Notes under the pieces: model-generated
Told to the model about the DNA's origin: nothing
Seen by the model: the letters and a program-made list of their open reading frames with translations, nothing else
Databases searched by the model: none
Assembly (NCBI GenBank): GCA_902728285.1
Contig: CACVBU010001196.1
Span: 418,109 to 482,108, forward strand
DNA from: Clytia hemisphaerica
Lineage: Eukaryota; Cnidaria; Hydrozoa; Leptothecata; Clytiidae
Reading direction: 5' to 3'
DNA length: 64,000 nucleotides
Part shown: positions 13,101-23,072 of the stretch, piece after piece
How positions within the stretch are numbered: the stretch's first letter is position 1
How the letters are laid out: the number at the start of each line of letters is the position of its first letter
Program-made: the position numbers and the translations under genes

Positions 13101-14187
13101 ACTTGATTTCTTAAAAATATACTTGAAAATATATAGTATAATAATCTCAATTACAGTTATCGTAGCTGTATTCAGATTAATTAAACTTCTAATTTCTTTT
13201 TGCCAATTCTTGTTGTTTAATTGGTTAAAATATCAAAATGTTTTGATAGACTTACCGATGGTGGAGCTGAAGTTGGTGGATTAGCGATGAAATTTTTGAT
13301 TTGTGCTGCAAATGCTGCTCTTTCTGCTGCTGTGCTCTAAAAGTAAAATTTATTATCGAATTTATTTTATTAAGTTTAAAGATCAAATTATATCTTATGA
13401 CAGGCTGTAGTAAATTAGAAATATTTAAATTTACCTATTCTGTAAATATATTTACTTATACGACTTGTTAATATATTTGTAAGAATGTTTCTCGTCAATT
13501 TTTCGAATATAATTGTTTAAGAGGAATATGATAAAAATAACAACATACCGTTTTCCAAACTGATCCAAAAATTCGACCAAGCAAATTTTTGAGAACCTGT
13601 TTATTTCCACGATCTACACTGACATCTTTCAAGAGTTGAATAATTTCCTCTCCTCGTTGTTGATCGGTTTTTCGTCGTGGACTAATTGAACTGACGAAAT
13701 CAATAGCACCTTGGACAACGGCAGATATTTCTTTAAATTTGCTTTCTGAAATATTTATTTGAAAAATGTTATATTGATGTGAAATCCAAGCTTCCATTAA
13801 TCAACTGTTGATAAAGGTTTTCTTAATTTCAAAGATTAATAATTAAATTCAATATGAATTTGTTTTATATATGAAAACTTATTCAAGAGAGTATAAAAAA
13901 ACCTTTAAAACAGATGAATGAAAGAGTCACCTGACTTTGCGAGGCCAGAAAGTGCATCTCGTATGAACGTGTCAAGGGCTGCATAGTCGCTCACACCTAG
14001 AAGAGAAAAAAATGCAAATGTATGAATTCTTGTATTGATTTTTTTTATGTAAAACTAAATTCCTGTTGAGTAGATATATAAACATTACTTGGACTAGATA
14101 ATGAATTTTTTGTAAATTCTTACTTTGTGATTCAACTTGTAATAAACAACCAAATACCAAAACCAATGATAAAAGGTGTAACTTCAT
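10104..14187 (-). CDS. Secreted hemicentin-like VWA domain protein, 9 coding exons
   Basis: Joining GT-AG exons gives an uninterrupted frame of 664 codons: 14187-14124, 13996-13931, 13745-13549, 13336-13256, 12506-12296, 12069-11713, 11535-11074, 10785-10600, 10474-10104. All phases match. Residues 1-20 are a signal peptide (MKLHLLSLVLVFGCLLQVES). A helical region follows, then a VWA domain at about 162-330. Its metal-binding residues are visible as TIDSTTS, GGTDCPE and VFTDASPKD, the hemicentin type (DxTxS rather than DxSxS). Tetrabasic KRKRR sites lie at about 137-141 and 340-344, on either side of the VWA domain. Two beta-rich segments follow (about 355-664), with no transmembrane helix. 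This fits a secreted adhesion or matrix protein. The function is inferred from the domain only, and the exon joins are my reading, not cDNA-confirmed. Confidence 0.85.
12580..12827. mobile_element. Small DNA transposon remnant in VWA intron 4
   Basis: Starts CAGTGCCGTAG and ends CTACAGCACTG, an imperfect 11-bp inverted repeat. The interior includes a G-run/C-run hairpin (GGGGGGGC ATA GCCCCCCC) and a palindrome centred on CCATGG at 12636-12656. No clear target duplication. It sits wholly inside intron 4 (12507-13255) and should not disturb splicing. Confidence 0.55.
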
Positions 14188-14496
14188 GCTAAAAAGGTTA
14201 GAAAATATGATTAAGGGAGTGGTCAGAAAGTATCTACTAGGGGGGAGTGGAGGATATTTTGATAAATCCCAAAATACTTTCGCACCCCCTCCCCTAGCCT
14301 GGAAAAAAATTTCGAACCCCCCCCCTCATAAGGCCCAATATTTTTCACACCCCCCCCCTACTAGAAAAATTTTTACGCAAAAAAAGAATTCATACAGATG
14401 CGGTACAAAGATTATTATTTGTTTGTATGACAGTTTTTATGTCAAAATTAGGTAAGGGAGATAGTTTAGCCCTGTAAAGTTGAGTATAGTCCTTTA

Positions 14497-14632
14497 GGAG
14501 ATCTACCATTTTGATTGACGTTTACACCACGGGATTTATTCCGTCGATTTCCATGGTTACGACGGAATTTCTCTGAAGTAAACAAAAGAAAAAAACCCGT
14601 GGTGTCAACGTCAATCAAAATGGTAGATCTCC
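14497..14632. mobile_element. 136-bp palindromic MITE
   Basis: Inverted arms beginning GGAGATCTACCATTTTGATT extend about 38 bp to ACACCACGGG, with a short centre. TA flanks both ends (14495-14496, 14633-14634), as expected for a Tc1/mariner-type MITE. It is nested in the left part of the TAA element. Confidence 0.75.
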
Positions 14633-15308
14633 TATAGGAATAGTCCAGCACAGGCAGTAAGGACCTTTCTCGCAATTCTATTTCATAATACTGCGCATGC
14701 GTAATTTTCAACCGGTAGTGGATATTTAATGGCTAGACTAGAACCAAGTCAAATAACCAGGGAGGGGTGGCAAAATTTTTTTCCGTAAGCGACCCAAGCC
14801 CTCATTTAGCGGTCCAAGCCCTCTTTTTAGAATTCTCTGATTGCGCCAGCGGCCCAAGCCCTACTTTAGCGGTCGTAGCCCTCCGAAAAGTATTCTGCGG
14901 CTCAAAATAGCGGTCCAAGCCCTCAAACAACGGTCCAAGCCCTCGGAAACTTAGTCACTTTTTTATTCTTGGTGATAATCGGCGGTCCAAGACCTGAAAA
15001 GGTTGGAAAGCAGAAAAATATGCCGAAAGAACAACAGAATTGGCTTTCACACTAAAGCCTTCGAATTTATAGGCCTTTATACGCACACGAGTCACGTGTT
15101 TTTTTTTTCTTCGCTTTTTTGTTATAATGTTTATAATAATTAATGAGAAAAGTAAACAAAGTTTCTATTAACACAATTATTCCGACCACTTGGAATGTCA
15201 GTATGCTCTGAAGTGAAATCTCTGAAGAAGCGAAAAAAATATGGATGTTTTTGTAAGTTTATTTCTTGATTTCTTTGATAGGATTTTGAATTTGGGTTTT
15301 CAAAACTC

Positions 15309-15897
15309 TTACTTGTAATCAGTAATCAGTTCAACTGAAAGAGTAGCAACAAGCTGATGTTGTAACATAAAATCAAAGAGTTTATTACCATTTCTATTTG
15401 TCGATTTATGGTATGAAAATCTTACATTATCATTCCCTAACTGGGCATTAAAGTCGCCAGCTAATATAAGAAAGTTATGCGCAGGAATAGAAAGGATAGT
15501 TTGAGAAAGAATGGAATAGAAACTATCGACATCAACCTGTTCAGAGACATTTGTTGGACTGTAACAAGCTACAAAGGTTGTTTTAGGGTTGCTATTAAAT
15601 TCGGCAACAATAATTCGATTTGAAATTTTACGGAGAGATAAAAGATTTTCTGCTGCTCTAGAAGAGAGTAGCATACCAATACCCCCGATTGTTGTTCCCT
15701 GGGAATTTTTCCATGCTGAGGCGGTTACAAGCTTGTTTTCACCAAGATTTGAGTGGAGGAATTCAATGTCTTTGTGTAGAAATCTATGCTCTTGAATACT
15801 GAGCACATCGATTTGGAATTTGGAAAAACACGAAAGAAGCTCTTGTTTTCTACTAACAAGAGATAGAGAGCGCACGTTGAAGTGCTAAAATGGCTGG
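15309..15897 (-). pseudogene. LINE endonuclease (APE type) fragment
   Basis: The minus-strand frame encodes the N-terminal part of an apurinic-type endonuclease of a non-LTR retrotransposon. Visible are SLVSRKQELL, DVLSIQEHR (the catalytic glutamate motif), GGIGMLLSS, FVACYSPTN and LAGDFNAQLG. The frame dissolves near 15309, before the rest of the endonuclease and the RT. Keeping the 5' end while losing the 3' end is the reverse of ordinary LINE truncation, so a later deletion or capture by the surrounding Mutator-like element is likely. Confidence 0.8.
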
Positions 15898-17010
15898 ATG
15901 TTTGCAAACTAGTAGTCTTTGTGTTTTAGGTTTTGTTACAGACTCAATCCTATCACCGTCAACTCTCTCTGGTGAGTTTGGAGAAGACGGTTCATTGGTT
16001 TCGCGGGAAACAAGGTTTAAGTTTGAAACTGAGAAAGCAGGGGCTTTAACCCTGGTGCTGTTTTAAGAGCAGGGGCTTTAACCCTGGTGCTGTTTAAAGA
16101 GTTATTCATGGTATTTCTTTCGATAGCTAAATGTTTCTAATGCTCCGCGCCACTGGATACATCATAGGGAGAATGACAGTAAATACTGTCTAAAGAGGTC
16201 AACCACCCCATGAGGCAAAAATAAAACACTGCAAGAAGCCAACCTATGCAGAGTGTGCAGTACCCAACTAACTTGGGCAAAATCCCTTAGCCTGGAGGCC
16301 AAACGGACAGATAGGAGAACCATACTAACGTTTTCTTGTTAAATGCTTCTACCACTATTCACTTTACCTGCAACAAAGTGAGATTTAATGGTTTTCTCCA
16401 GGTTTTACAGTAATCCTTCTGTTTTTGTGGAACGAAATTAATGTAAAAACTGATAAAATACAGTATTTGCGTGATAAAAAGTGAATTCGCAGTTATATAG
16501 TTAAAAAATAAGTTTGTATGTACAGGTTGAAAAATACGGTTACTATTCACAGTCAAAGTCTTAGTCAAATGAGGAGCGTACTGACAATTTCAACACCAAA
16601 GTGATTAACATTGCCTCTATGATTCTTATAAATAATTGTTAGATAAATATACTACTGTGGACGATTTTCAACACTGAAGTGATTAACATCGCTGTAAGAT
16701 GATCAATGATGGTATTTGAAATACAAGCGTATGATGGTAAATAACTATTCAATAAATGTCATAAAAATACAGCGATTTTCAACACTAAAGTGATTAACAT
16801 CGTCTTGGATGAAAAAAATATATATTTGTTTTATCTAAGAATTAATATAGCAGAAAGAAGAAAGGCAAGTGTTGACGTAAACTTGATGGAAAAAAAGGGC
16901 ACACTGTTAATCTGACTGAACTTTTGAAGATTGGCTCTGCAGGGCAAGGGCGCCAGACTTCCAGAAGGAAGTCATCCTTGGGGAAGACCTATGTAGTCAA
17001 CCCGCATACC
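15898..17010 (-). other. Probable LINE 5' leader
   Basis: This lies upstream (minus sense) of the endonuclease fragment. It has a tandem duplication of a 31-bp word around GGGGCTTTAACCCTGGTGCTG (about 16040-16095), a GC-richer block at 16140-16330 typical of LINE leaders, and three copies of a hairpin motif at 16586-16802. No long open frame. Assignment to the LINE is inferred from position and orientation. Confidence 0.5.
16586..16802 (-). repeat. Three copies of a 29-30 nt hairpin motif
   Basis: Copies lie at 16586-16613, 16662-16691 and 16773-16802. In minus sense each reads N-N-AT-GTTAATCACTT, variable apex, GTGTTGAAAAT-N-N. The outer bases pair in every copy: CAAT/ATTG in the first and CGAT/ATCG in the other two. 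The same motif occurs twice in the BEL leader at 30709-30840. Confidence 0.8.
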
Positions 17011-17459
17011 CATTTACCCATTGGCTATATTCTGAGCCCTGTTGGACCATTCTTGGACTTTTGGATCCTCAGATCCTAAGGTCCTAGGTGTTAAGTCTAA
17101 TGTTCAAGCTCAGAGTTAAAACTCTACCATTCCAATCTAATTTAGAGGGCTTGCAAATTATTTTTGGTTTTCAGATTTCAGATTTCGTGGGAAAATTTCC
17201 CTTTTTTCCCAAATATTATTGCCAGTATTGTAGTAAGTTTTCTAGGAACATTATAACTTTCTTAGAAAATAGCTGTTATATTTTTCCAGGAGCATAATAT
17301 TTCAAGAGAACAGATATACAGGAGTCTCATTTTTTCCCAGAGCAAATGATATAATCCAGGAGAGTCCAGGATACAAAACAGCTCGTTTTTTCCAGGAAAA
17401 AAGGACCTCAAGAACAAGTATTTCATACTTCCTAGCCGGTGGCTGCTCTTGTGAATAAT

Positions 17460-17590
17460 CAATTATTATACCCCTGCTTCACAGACCCACTAGGACCCCA
17501 GCCCCACTGGAAAATTTGGCAAAAATTTGGTCCCCACTGGGAAAATACCCGGAAAAACCCTGTAATTTAAGCCCCACTGGGAAATTAACT
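17460..17590. repeat. CCCCACTGGGAAAA word array
   Basis: Degenerate copies of GCCCCACTGGGAAA (also TCCCCACTGGGAAAA) directly downstream of the broken transposase frame. It resembles the subterminal repeats of another DNA transposon end. No partner end was found. Confidence 0.4.
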
Positions 17591-17596
17591 TTCATT

Positions 17597-18581
17597 TCAT
17601 CCGCACTCGGAAATCCATGTCTTAAAATCCAAAAAATGTAATATTAAAATGTAATGTAATAGAGTTGTCTTTACCATTCTGTGGACTCTTATCATCAAAG
17701 GTGTCAAAATAGCCAAAATCAATGCCGAATTTTCGTCCTCGTTGTAAAGCTGGTTTGCGACTTTTATCCCTTCCATGTTTTCTTCAAACTGATTAATTCT
17801 TTCTTCAAGCTTCTCAAACATATCAGCTCCATTCTTTCCACCAAATTTTTCTTTGCAAAACTTTATATAAAGTGAATTAAAGTCTCTTCGTCGTGGGCAT
17901 TTTGATCTGTCAGCTTTACTCAAATGAAATTTGATTTGGTCTTCACAATGTAGCTTGAGAGTTCTGAGAAATTCCTGATATGCTTGGGATGGTGTATTAC
18001 CCTTTTCAAAAAGGTTCTGAACTTTCGATCAGAATTTCCTCCGAAATTCTTTTAAAGCTTAGTGCTTCTAAGGAATTCACTGGGTGGTTATGCTCGCAAG
18101 TCATAGTGAGTTGACAAGAGGCATTCGAATGAGAGGGGCATTTGATTACTTTGAATGAAATTTGAAAAGGACACATTGTATTCTTGAATCGTTTTGATGG
18201 GTCCTTCCTCAAAATAGATTCAGCGTCTCTGGTATTCTCATATCTTGTATCAAAATGGCATCGGTAAATTGATTTGATTGCATAAATGCTCTTCTGACCT
18301 GGTGTTTTTTTTACTTTTATTTTCATGATTTCATTCGTCTCATTCATATAAAAATCCAAAAAGTTGTCATTATCCTCTTGATTTTTGACATCACATTCGA
18401 ACACTATGCTCGGACTTTGTCCATCCTCTTCCTTTCCATCCTGAATAAGGATTTTAGCTTCTTTGAAGTAATCTAAAATTAATTCTACCCTTCCACGTGC
18501 ATGTTCGTCCATTTTGAATTTAAAAAGACTTTTTAAATCTTGAGAAGAAAGAAAGAAATCAACATTACAAATATTACTCAT
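17597..18581 (-). pseudogene. Mutator-like transposase, N-terminal part only
   Basis: Two minus-strand frames (18581-18006 and 17923-17597) are one protein interrupted by a one-base shift in a T-run near 18010. The first carries a zinc-binding DNA-recognition region seen as YRCHFDTRYE, NTMCPFQISFK, then CEHNHPVNSLEALSFKRISE. The second continues with KCPRRRDFNSLYIKFCKEKF and GGKNGADMFEKLEE. This matches the N-terminal arrangement of Phantom/MuDR-type transposases of invertebrates. The DDE catalytic domain that should follow is missing. The frame ends at about 17597, next to unrelated repeat words and the LINE fragment. The region is antisense to the upper strand and lies inside the 229-bp TIRs. 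Confidence 0.8.
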
Positions 18582-19067
18582 TCAACAAAAAAAACTCCAA
18601 GTTAAAATCTCCAAACACTCGTAATTTTTACTCACTCACTCGCTTTATATGCATTTTGTCTAAAATCACACTCTCTTTCACTTTCACCGTGAAAAGTACA
18701 TGAAATGATAAGTCTAAATATAATGCTTTAAGGCCTTGGGCCGTTAAAGTCATAATAATTTCGCGCACAAAAAAATCACATTTCTTGTTGTCCGGCCAAT
18801 TTGGTTTAGGAAATTCGTTGTCAGAAATATTCAGGTCTTGAACCGCTGATTATCACCCAGAATAAAAAAGTGACTAAGTTTCCGAGGGCTTGGACCGTTG
18901 TTTGAGGGCTTGGGCCGCTATTTTGAGCCGCAGAATACTTTTCGGAGGGCTACGACCGCTAAAGTAGGGCTTGGGCCGCTGGCGCAATCAGAGAATTCTA
19001 AAAAGAGGGCTTGGACCGCTAAATGAGGGCTTGGGTCGCTTACGGAAAAAAATTTTGCGGAGGGGTG

Positions 19068-20096
19068 GACTCACTTTTTCGGTCAGGGTTGTGGACGGCC
19101 ATATCCATTTTTTAGATGTGACGTTAGATGTGACGTTTTTCAGTGACGTATTGTGACGTTCTTTAGTGACGTATTTGTCGCTTATTGGGTCACTACCAGT
19201 TAGGGTCAGGGTTAGACTTGAGAGTCACAACTGAGTGCCCTGGACCCATTTAGAGTCACTTTAGGGTCAATTGGACCCACTGACAAAATTGAAAATCTCT
19301 ATTTTTGTAAGATTTTAGATTGCTGCGAATAAGGTCCTTTCTTCCCCTCCCAGGGTTAGAATAAGAATCAACGAGTTATTTTCTCTGAGTTTCCAAAAGT
19401 TTTGGGAGAAAATCACGGCTTATTTTCCCTGATACATAATCTCCCTACATTACAGAGGCATTACTCAATTACTCAAAATATCCTGAGGGGCCACCATGGT
19501 TGGCCCCGAAGGGAGAAAATTTTGAAGATCAGGTACTCGAGACCCTAAAATACAAGCTATTCTGTTGTTAAAAGGAGTCTGAAAAATAAAATTCTCTGAG
19601 TTTGAAATTTCCCTATAAACCTATATTTTCAGGTTTTCCAGGGTCTGTCAAAGCTCTGTGTATATAATTTAAAAGATAATAGTAGAGACGAAGGAGGCAC
19701 AACCATGGTTTGCGCCGACGGGAGAAAATGTCGATGTTTTTCACCACCATTTTAGCTAAAAGACACTTTGTTTTGACAAATTTCTTTCTAAAAAGTACTT
19801 TTTCAAACCACTCTGATGAGCTGTGAAAGCCACTAATCTACTTCCCTCATTTAGCTCAATGCTACAAACCGAAAGGGCAAGGCGATAATGCCCAAATAAT
19901 GTTAGTATGACATGTACATATATCAAATAAAATAAATTGTGAGTTGTCGGCCGTCAGGCCGAAAAATTTTTGAAATCTTGAAACGTAAAACTATGAAATT
20001 AGACTTCCTACATTTTCTCTTGAGTTGCCCAAAAGATTTGGAACCCCCCCCTAAACCCTCGAAAAAGTTTTGGAACCCCCCCCTAGAATCCTCCAC
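19068..20096. other. Remainder of outer TE, no gene
   Basis: Contains GTGACGT and GGGTCA words (19090-19270) and two palindromes centred on CCATGG (19487-19507, 19696-19716), each followed by GGGAGAAAA. A C-run block approaches the right TIR. No supported open frame. Confidence 0.5.
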
Positions 20097-20317
20097 CCCC
20101 CCTAGTAGATACTTTCTGACCACTCCCTAATATATTTCCACTAAATCAAAATTTCTCATTAATAAATTCTCTCAATACTTAACTCTTATCTTTAACACCA
20201 CAGTAAATTAAAGTTTTATAGAATATTATTGCTTTTGTTTTGTGTTAATTGCATGATTCGATACAAGATTTTCAGTAGACACCTTTTATTGAAAATAAAA
20301 CTTTTTAAATTAGTTAC

Positions 20318-20457
20318 CTGAAATTCTGTTAAAATTCTCTTCTTTGTTTTTGATTTATAAAAACAGCCAAATGATTATTTTATGTTCTGTTTTCACTCTT
20401 CAAATCAACTGTTTGTTGTTTGATGATATTTTCAATTGAAACATCATTCCTTTTATA
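20318..20457 (-). promoter_or_regulatory. Predicted promoter and 5' UTR exon of the VWA gene
   Basis: A TATAAAA box lies at 20451-20457 on the minus strand within GGGTATAAAAGGAATG. About 30 bases downstream an initiator-like TCATCA occurs near 20425. The transcript would run to a good splice donor at 20318/20317. The positions suit a short non-coding first exon. The link to the VWA gene is inferred from spacing and splice phase only. Confidence 0.5.
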
Positions 20458-20693
20458 CCCATGGTTAGAAACTCAGAAACAATAGAGGGTGGATATGCCA
20501 AAAAAAACGTGGAGAAAGAAAATATATTAAAACGTGGCAATAAAGAATTAGTTTCGCTTCGTGCTGTTAAAATATAATTGGTGTTATAATTTGGATAATT
20601 ATAACGGATTGTTCTTAAAAAAGTGATTTTCCTAGAAGTATGTCAAAATGAAATGAATAACATATCATTAGAGAAAACGCATGGAGATAGATA

Positions 20694-20982
20694 CACGTTT
20701 TTTTTTTATAAGGAACACGTTTATAAGGAACTCGAGGCTGAAAATGGTTCAAAAAATAAGGAATTGTTAAGGAACTGCTCAGGCTGAGAATAAGTGGATT
20801 TGAAAATAATGTATCTTATTGGGACTTATTTGACCAAATTTCGATCTTTCAAGGGGCAAAAAGTTCAAAATTTCCTATATAGTAAGGAACTCGATAAGGA
20901 ACTTTGAGACTGAAATTCTCTGTAAAAATAAGGAACTCCAGGCTCAGAGCAAAGTTAAGGTTCCTTATAAAAAAAAAACGTG
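20694..20982. mobile_element. 289-bp MITE with TA target duplication
   Basis: Inverted repeat CACGTTTTTTTTTATAAGG at both ends inside TA at 20692-20693 and 20983-20984. The interior repeats the word TAAGGAACTC and a GAGGCTGA or CAGGCTGAG word in both orientations. A related, decayed piece lies at about 51690-51910. Confidence 0.75.
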
Positions 20983-21268
20983 TATTTATCTTCTGCGTAA
21001 ATAAAAGCATTGAGAAAGCAATGATTCTGCATTTTATATTTTCTAACGTCAATTAACTTTTATCTATTCATGCCGTTAAAATTTTCACAAAGTAGGTCCA
21101 TTTCAAGATACTTTGATTTCTTGAGAATAGAGAAAAACGTTTTGTGCTATGAAAACGGTGATCAGATACCGTCACACCGTCAAGTAATCAAATACCGTCA
21201 AAAATAAATAGAGGTGCGATGTAAACGACAAAGTAGATCCTAAATTTGACTCTAAATGTTAGAAGTTA

Positions 21269-21535
21269 TGAGGCCCCCTCCAGCGGTTTGCGTCATGGCG
21301 TGATTGGGACTTTTTTCTTGCGTTATGGCGTGATTAGAGATTTCTTTTGTCGTGATGGCGTGATCAAGAATTTGGCGTGATGCGTGATAGGGAAAAAATT
21401 TGAGGCGTGATGCGTGATTTGGGCTATTTTTCGCTATTTTTTGCGTGATGACAAATTTTAGCGATTTTCGTGATGCGTGATGGAGAAAATATTTTTGCGT
21501 GATGGCGTGATTAGGGGTGCCGCTGGGGGGCCTCA
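21269..21535. mobile_element. 267-bp MITE with GTTA target duplication
   Basis: Terminal repeat TGAGGCCCCC...CAGCGG, inverted at the right end, between GTTA at 21265-21268 and 21536-21539. The interior is an array of GGCGTGATG and GCGTGAT words. No coding capacity. Confidence 0.75.
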
Positions 21536-21539
21536 GTTA

Positions 21540-23072
21540 TGGGTATGATTTTGTCTAATTACAAAAACAATTGATTGAGTTTTAAAGTTAAATCGACTGG
21601 ATGTTCAAATCAATTGGTAGAGAAAACAGTAAACGCTAGAATGGATGCAGAAATGAATTAAAAATAGTAGCTGGAGCAGTACAGCATGCCATTGATCTAG
21701 ACATAAAAATAACGCTTGATGAAGAAAGCGAAAAACATGTGAAAACCTTTTGATTTTGATTTAGTCTGTCGGTTTAATTAGTAGACAGAAAATTGGATGG
21801 GAAACAATGATAAAAATTTAGTAGCCTTGAATACTAATAAATTAACTAAATAATAGTAGCCTACTACAAAATAAATGATTGGACAAAGGGAAAACTAAAT
21901 ATCTAGATATTTTCTCTAACCTATTGATTTCGACGGCTTTTTTGGTAAATTTTCTACCTCGCAAAGTTTGAAGTTGAGCAAAAATTCTAGAAGGCTGGTA
22001 CCGTCCGATCAGCTGTTTTGTAGATTTACTGGAGGTTTCAATTTCAAATATTTAAATTATTTCATATCAGCGCCAAGTGAGAAAAAAGCTGTACCTTTTT
22101 TTAAACGATAACTTAAACGTGATTTCATCATTATTTCCTTCTTTCTTTTCTTGTTAAAAGAAACCATCATTGATTTAGTATTACAAGGAAGTTGATTAGA
22201 AACCATGTGGTAAATCTACGACCTTGTGGTTATACTCTCTTTATAATCATGACATAATTGATGTAATGTTTTCAATCAACAAGTTAATGCTTGTCACTAA
22301 ATACACCAGCAAATGCCGGCTATCATAGTTTCAATTGAAAAACCAGTTAAATCAGCACCTAAAATTTAAAAAGAAAATCAGCAATTGCTGGAAAAGAATC
22401 GTTTTTATAAAAACAGAAATCACGTTTTAGTAAAGAAAATGTACACGTCTGTAATATATAAGAGAATGCTGGAAAAACGTATTTCAAATAATTGAAACCA
22501 TTTTTTTAATCTTTGCAAAGTGCAAAACAAAAATCTAGTTAGAAGAAGATCCAGCCAAAATTTAACCCAGGATCCAATTCTGCGGAATAAAATGTAATGG
22601 AATGTCTCACATATTCTCACTTATTTCTCACATTGACGCAATTTTAACCATGTAGAAATTGCATAGTTTTAGAAATCAAAATTATTCTAACACATGACAG
22701 AAACTAAGCGTAAGTCTTAAGATCGATTTTTAAGATTACATCTGGCTATCTTATTTCTAGTAGCCGTACCAGCAAATAACTTTTTAAAGCAATGCTGATT
22801 AATGAAGAAACCAGCAACCAGACGGAATCGCAACAGTGACAAATCTTAAAAAAAACAGAAACCTACAGGATACATTATTAGTATATGCCGGAAAGGTATT
22901 TTTCGGAGTTGGGGAAACACTGTTTTGGGAATACCTTGCTAACAACGTCAAAACTTCGACAAAAGTCTCTGTTGTTCTACTCTTCTAAAGCCTTTTATCT
23001 ATATCATAACAACGATAACAGAGGCAAAATCATCGTCAGCTTTACAAAACTCAAGCTAATATTTCTAAATTT
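21540..23072. other. AT-rich spacer, no supported gene
   Basis: Short open frames only. A peptide-like stretch around 21640-21750 (ELKIVAGAVQHAIDL) is split by a frameshift and matches nothing I recognise. The frame at 22885-23136 runs into the satellite and looks like chance. Confidence 0.5.

Larger units (their letters stand above)
14770..19058 (-). mobile_element. Mutator-like element with 9-bp target duplication
   Basis: Terminal inverted repeats of 229 bp (14770-14998 and 18830-19058) begin GCAAAATTTTTTTCCG and differ at only about four positions. The target duplication GGAGGGGTG (14761-14769, 19059-19067) is perfect and 9 bp long, the hallmark of Mutator-like elements. The repeats are built from about seven copies of GCGGTCCAAGCCCTC or close variants. 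Inside are the N-terminal third of a Mutator-type transposase (minus strand, 18581-17597) and a LINE 5' fragment. The catalytic DDE part is absent, so this copy cannot move by itself. The high TIR identity suggests recent movement. Confidence 0.9.
14215..20127. mobile_element. 5.9-kb TE nest with TAA target duplication
   Basis: A perfect 31-bp terminal inverted repeat beginning GGGAGTGGTCAGAAAGTATC occupies 14215-14245 and 20097-20127, flanked by TAA at 14212-14214 and 20128-20130. A 3-bp TWA duplication is typical of PIF/Harbinger-type elements. Both ends carry degenerate G/C-run words. Removing the nested Mutator-like element leaves about 1.6 kb without a transposase, so the outer element is probably non-autonomous. 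It lies 27 bp upstream of the VWA start codon. Confidence 0.75.
14189..20317 (-). other. Predicted 5' UTR intron of the VWA gene
   Basis: On the minus strand a strong donor, CAG|GTAACT, has its last exon base at 20318. A strong acceptor with branch site lies one base before the ATG: TTCTAACCTTTTTAG then C-ATG, the AG being 14190-14189. Everything between, including the 5.9-kb nested transposon, would be removed as an intron. The remaining upstream exon would run from about 20425 to 20318. Confidence 0.55.
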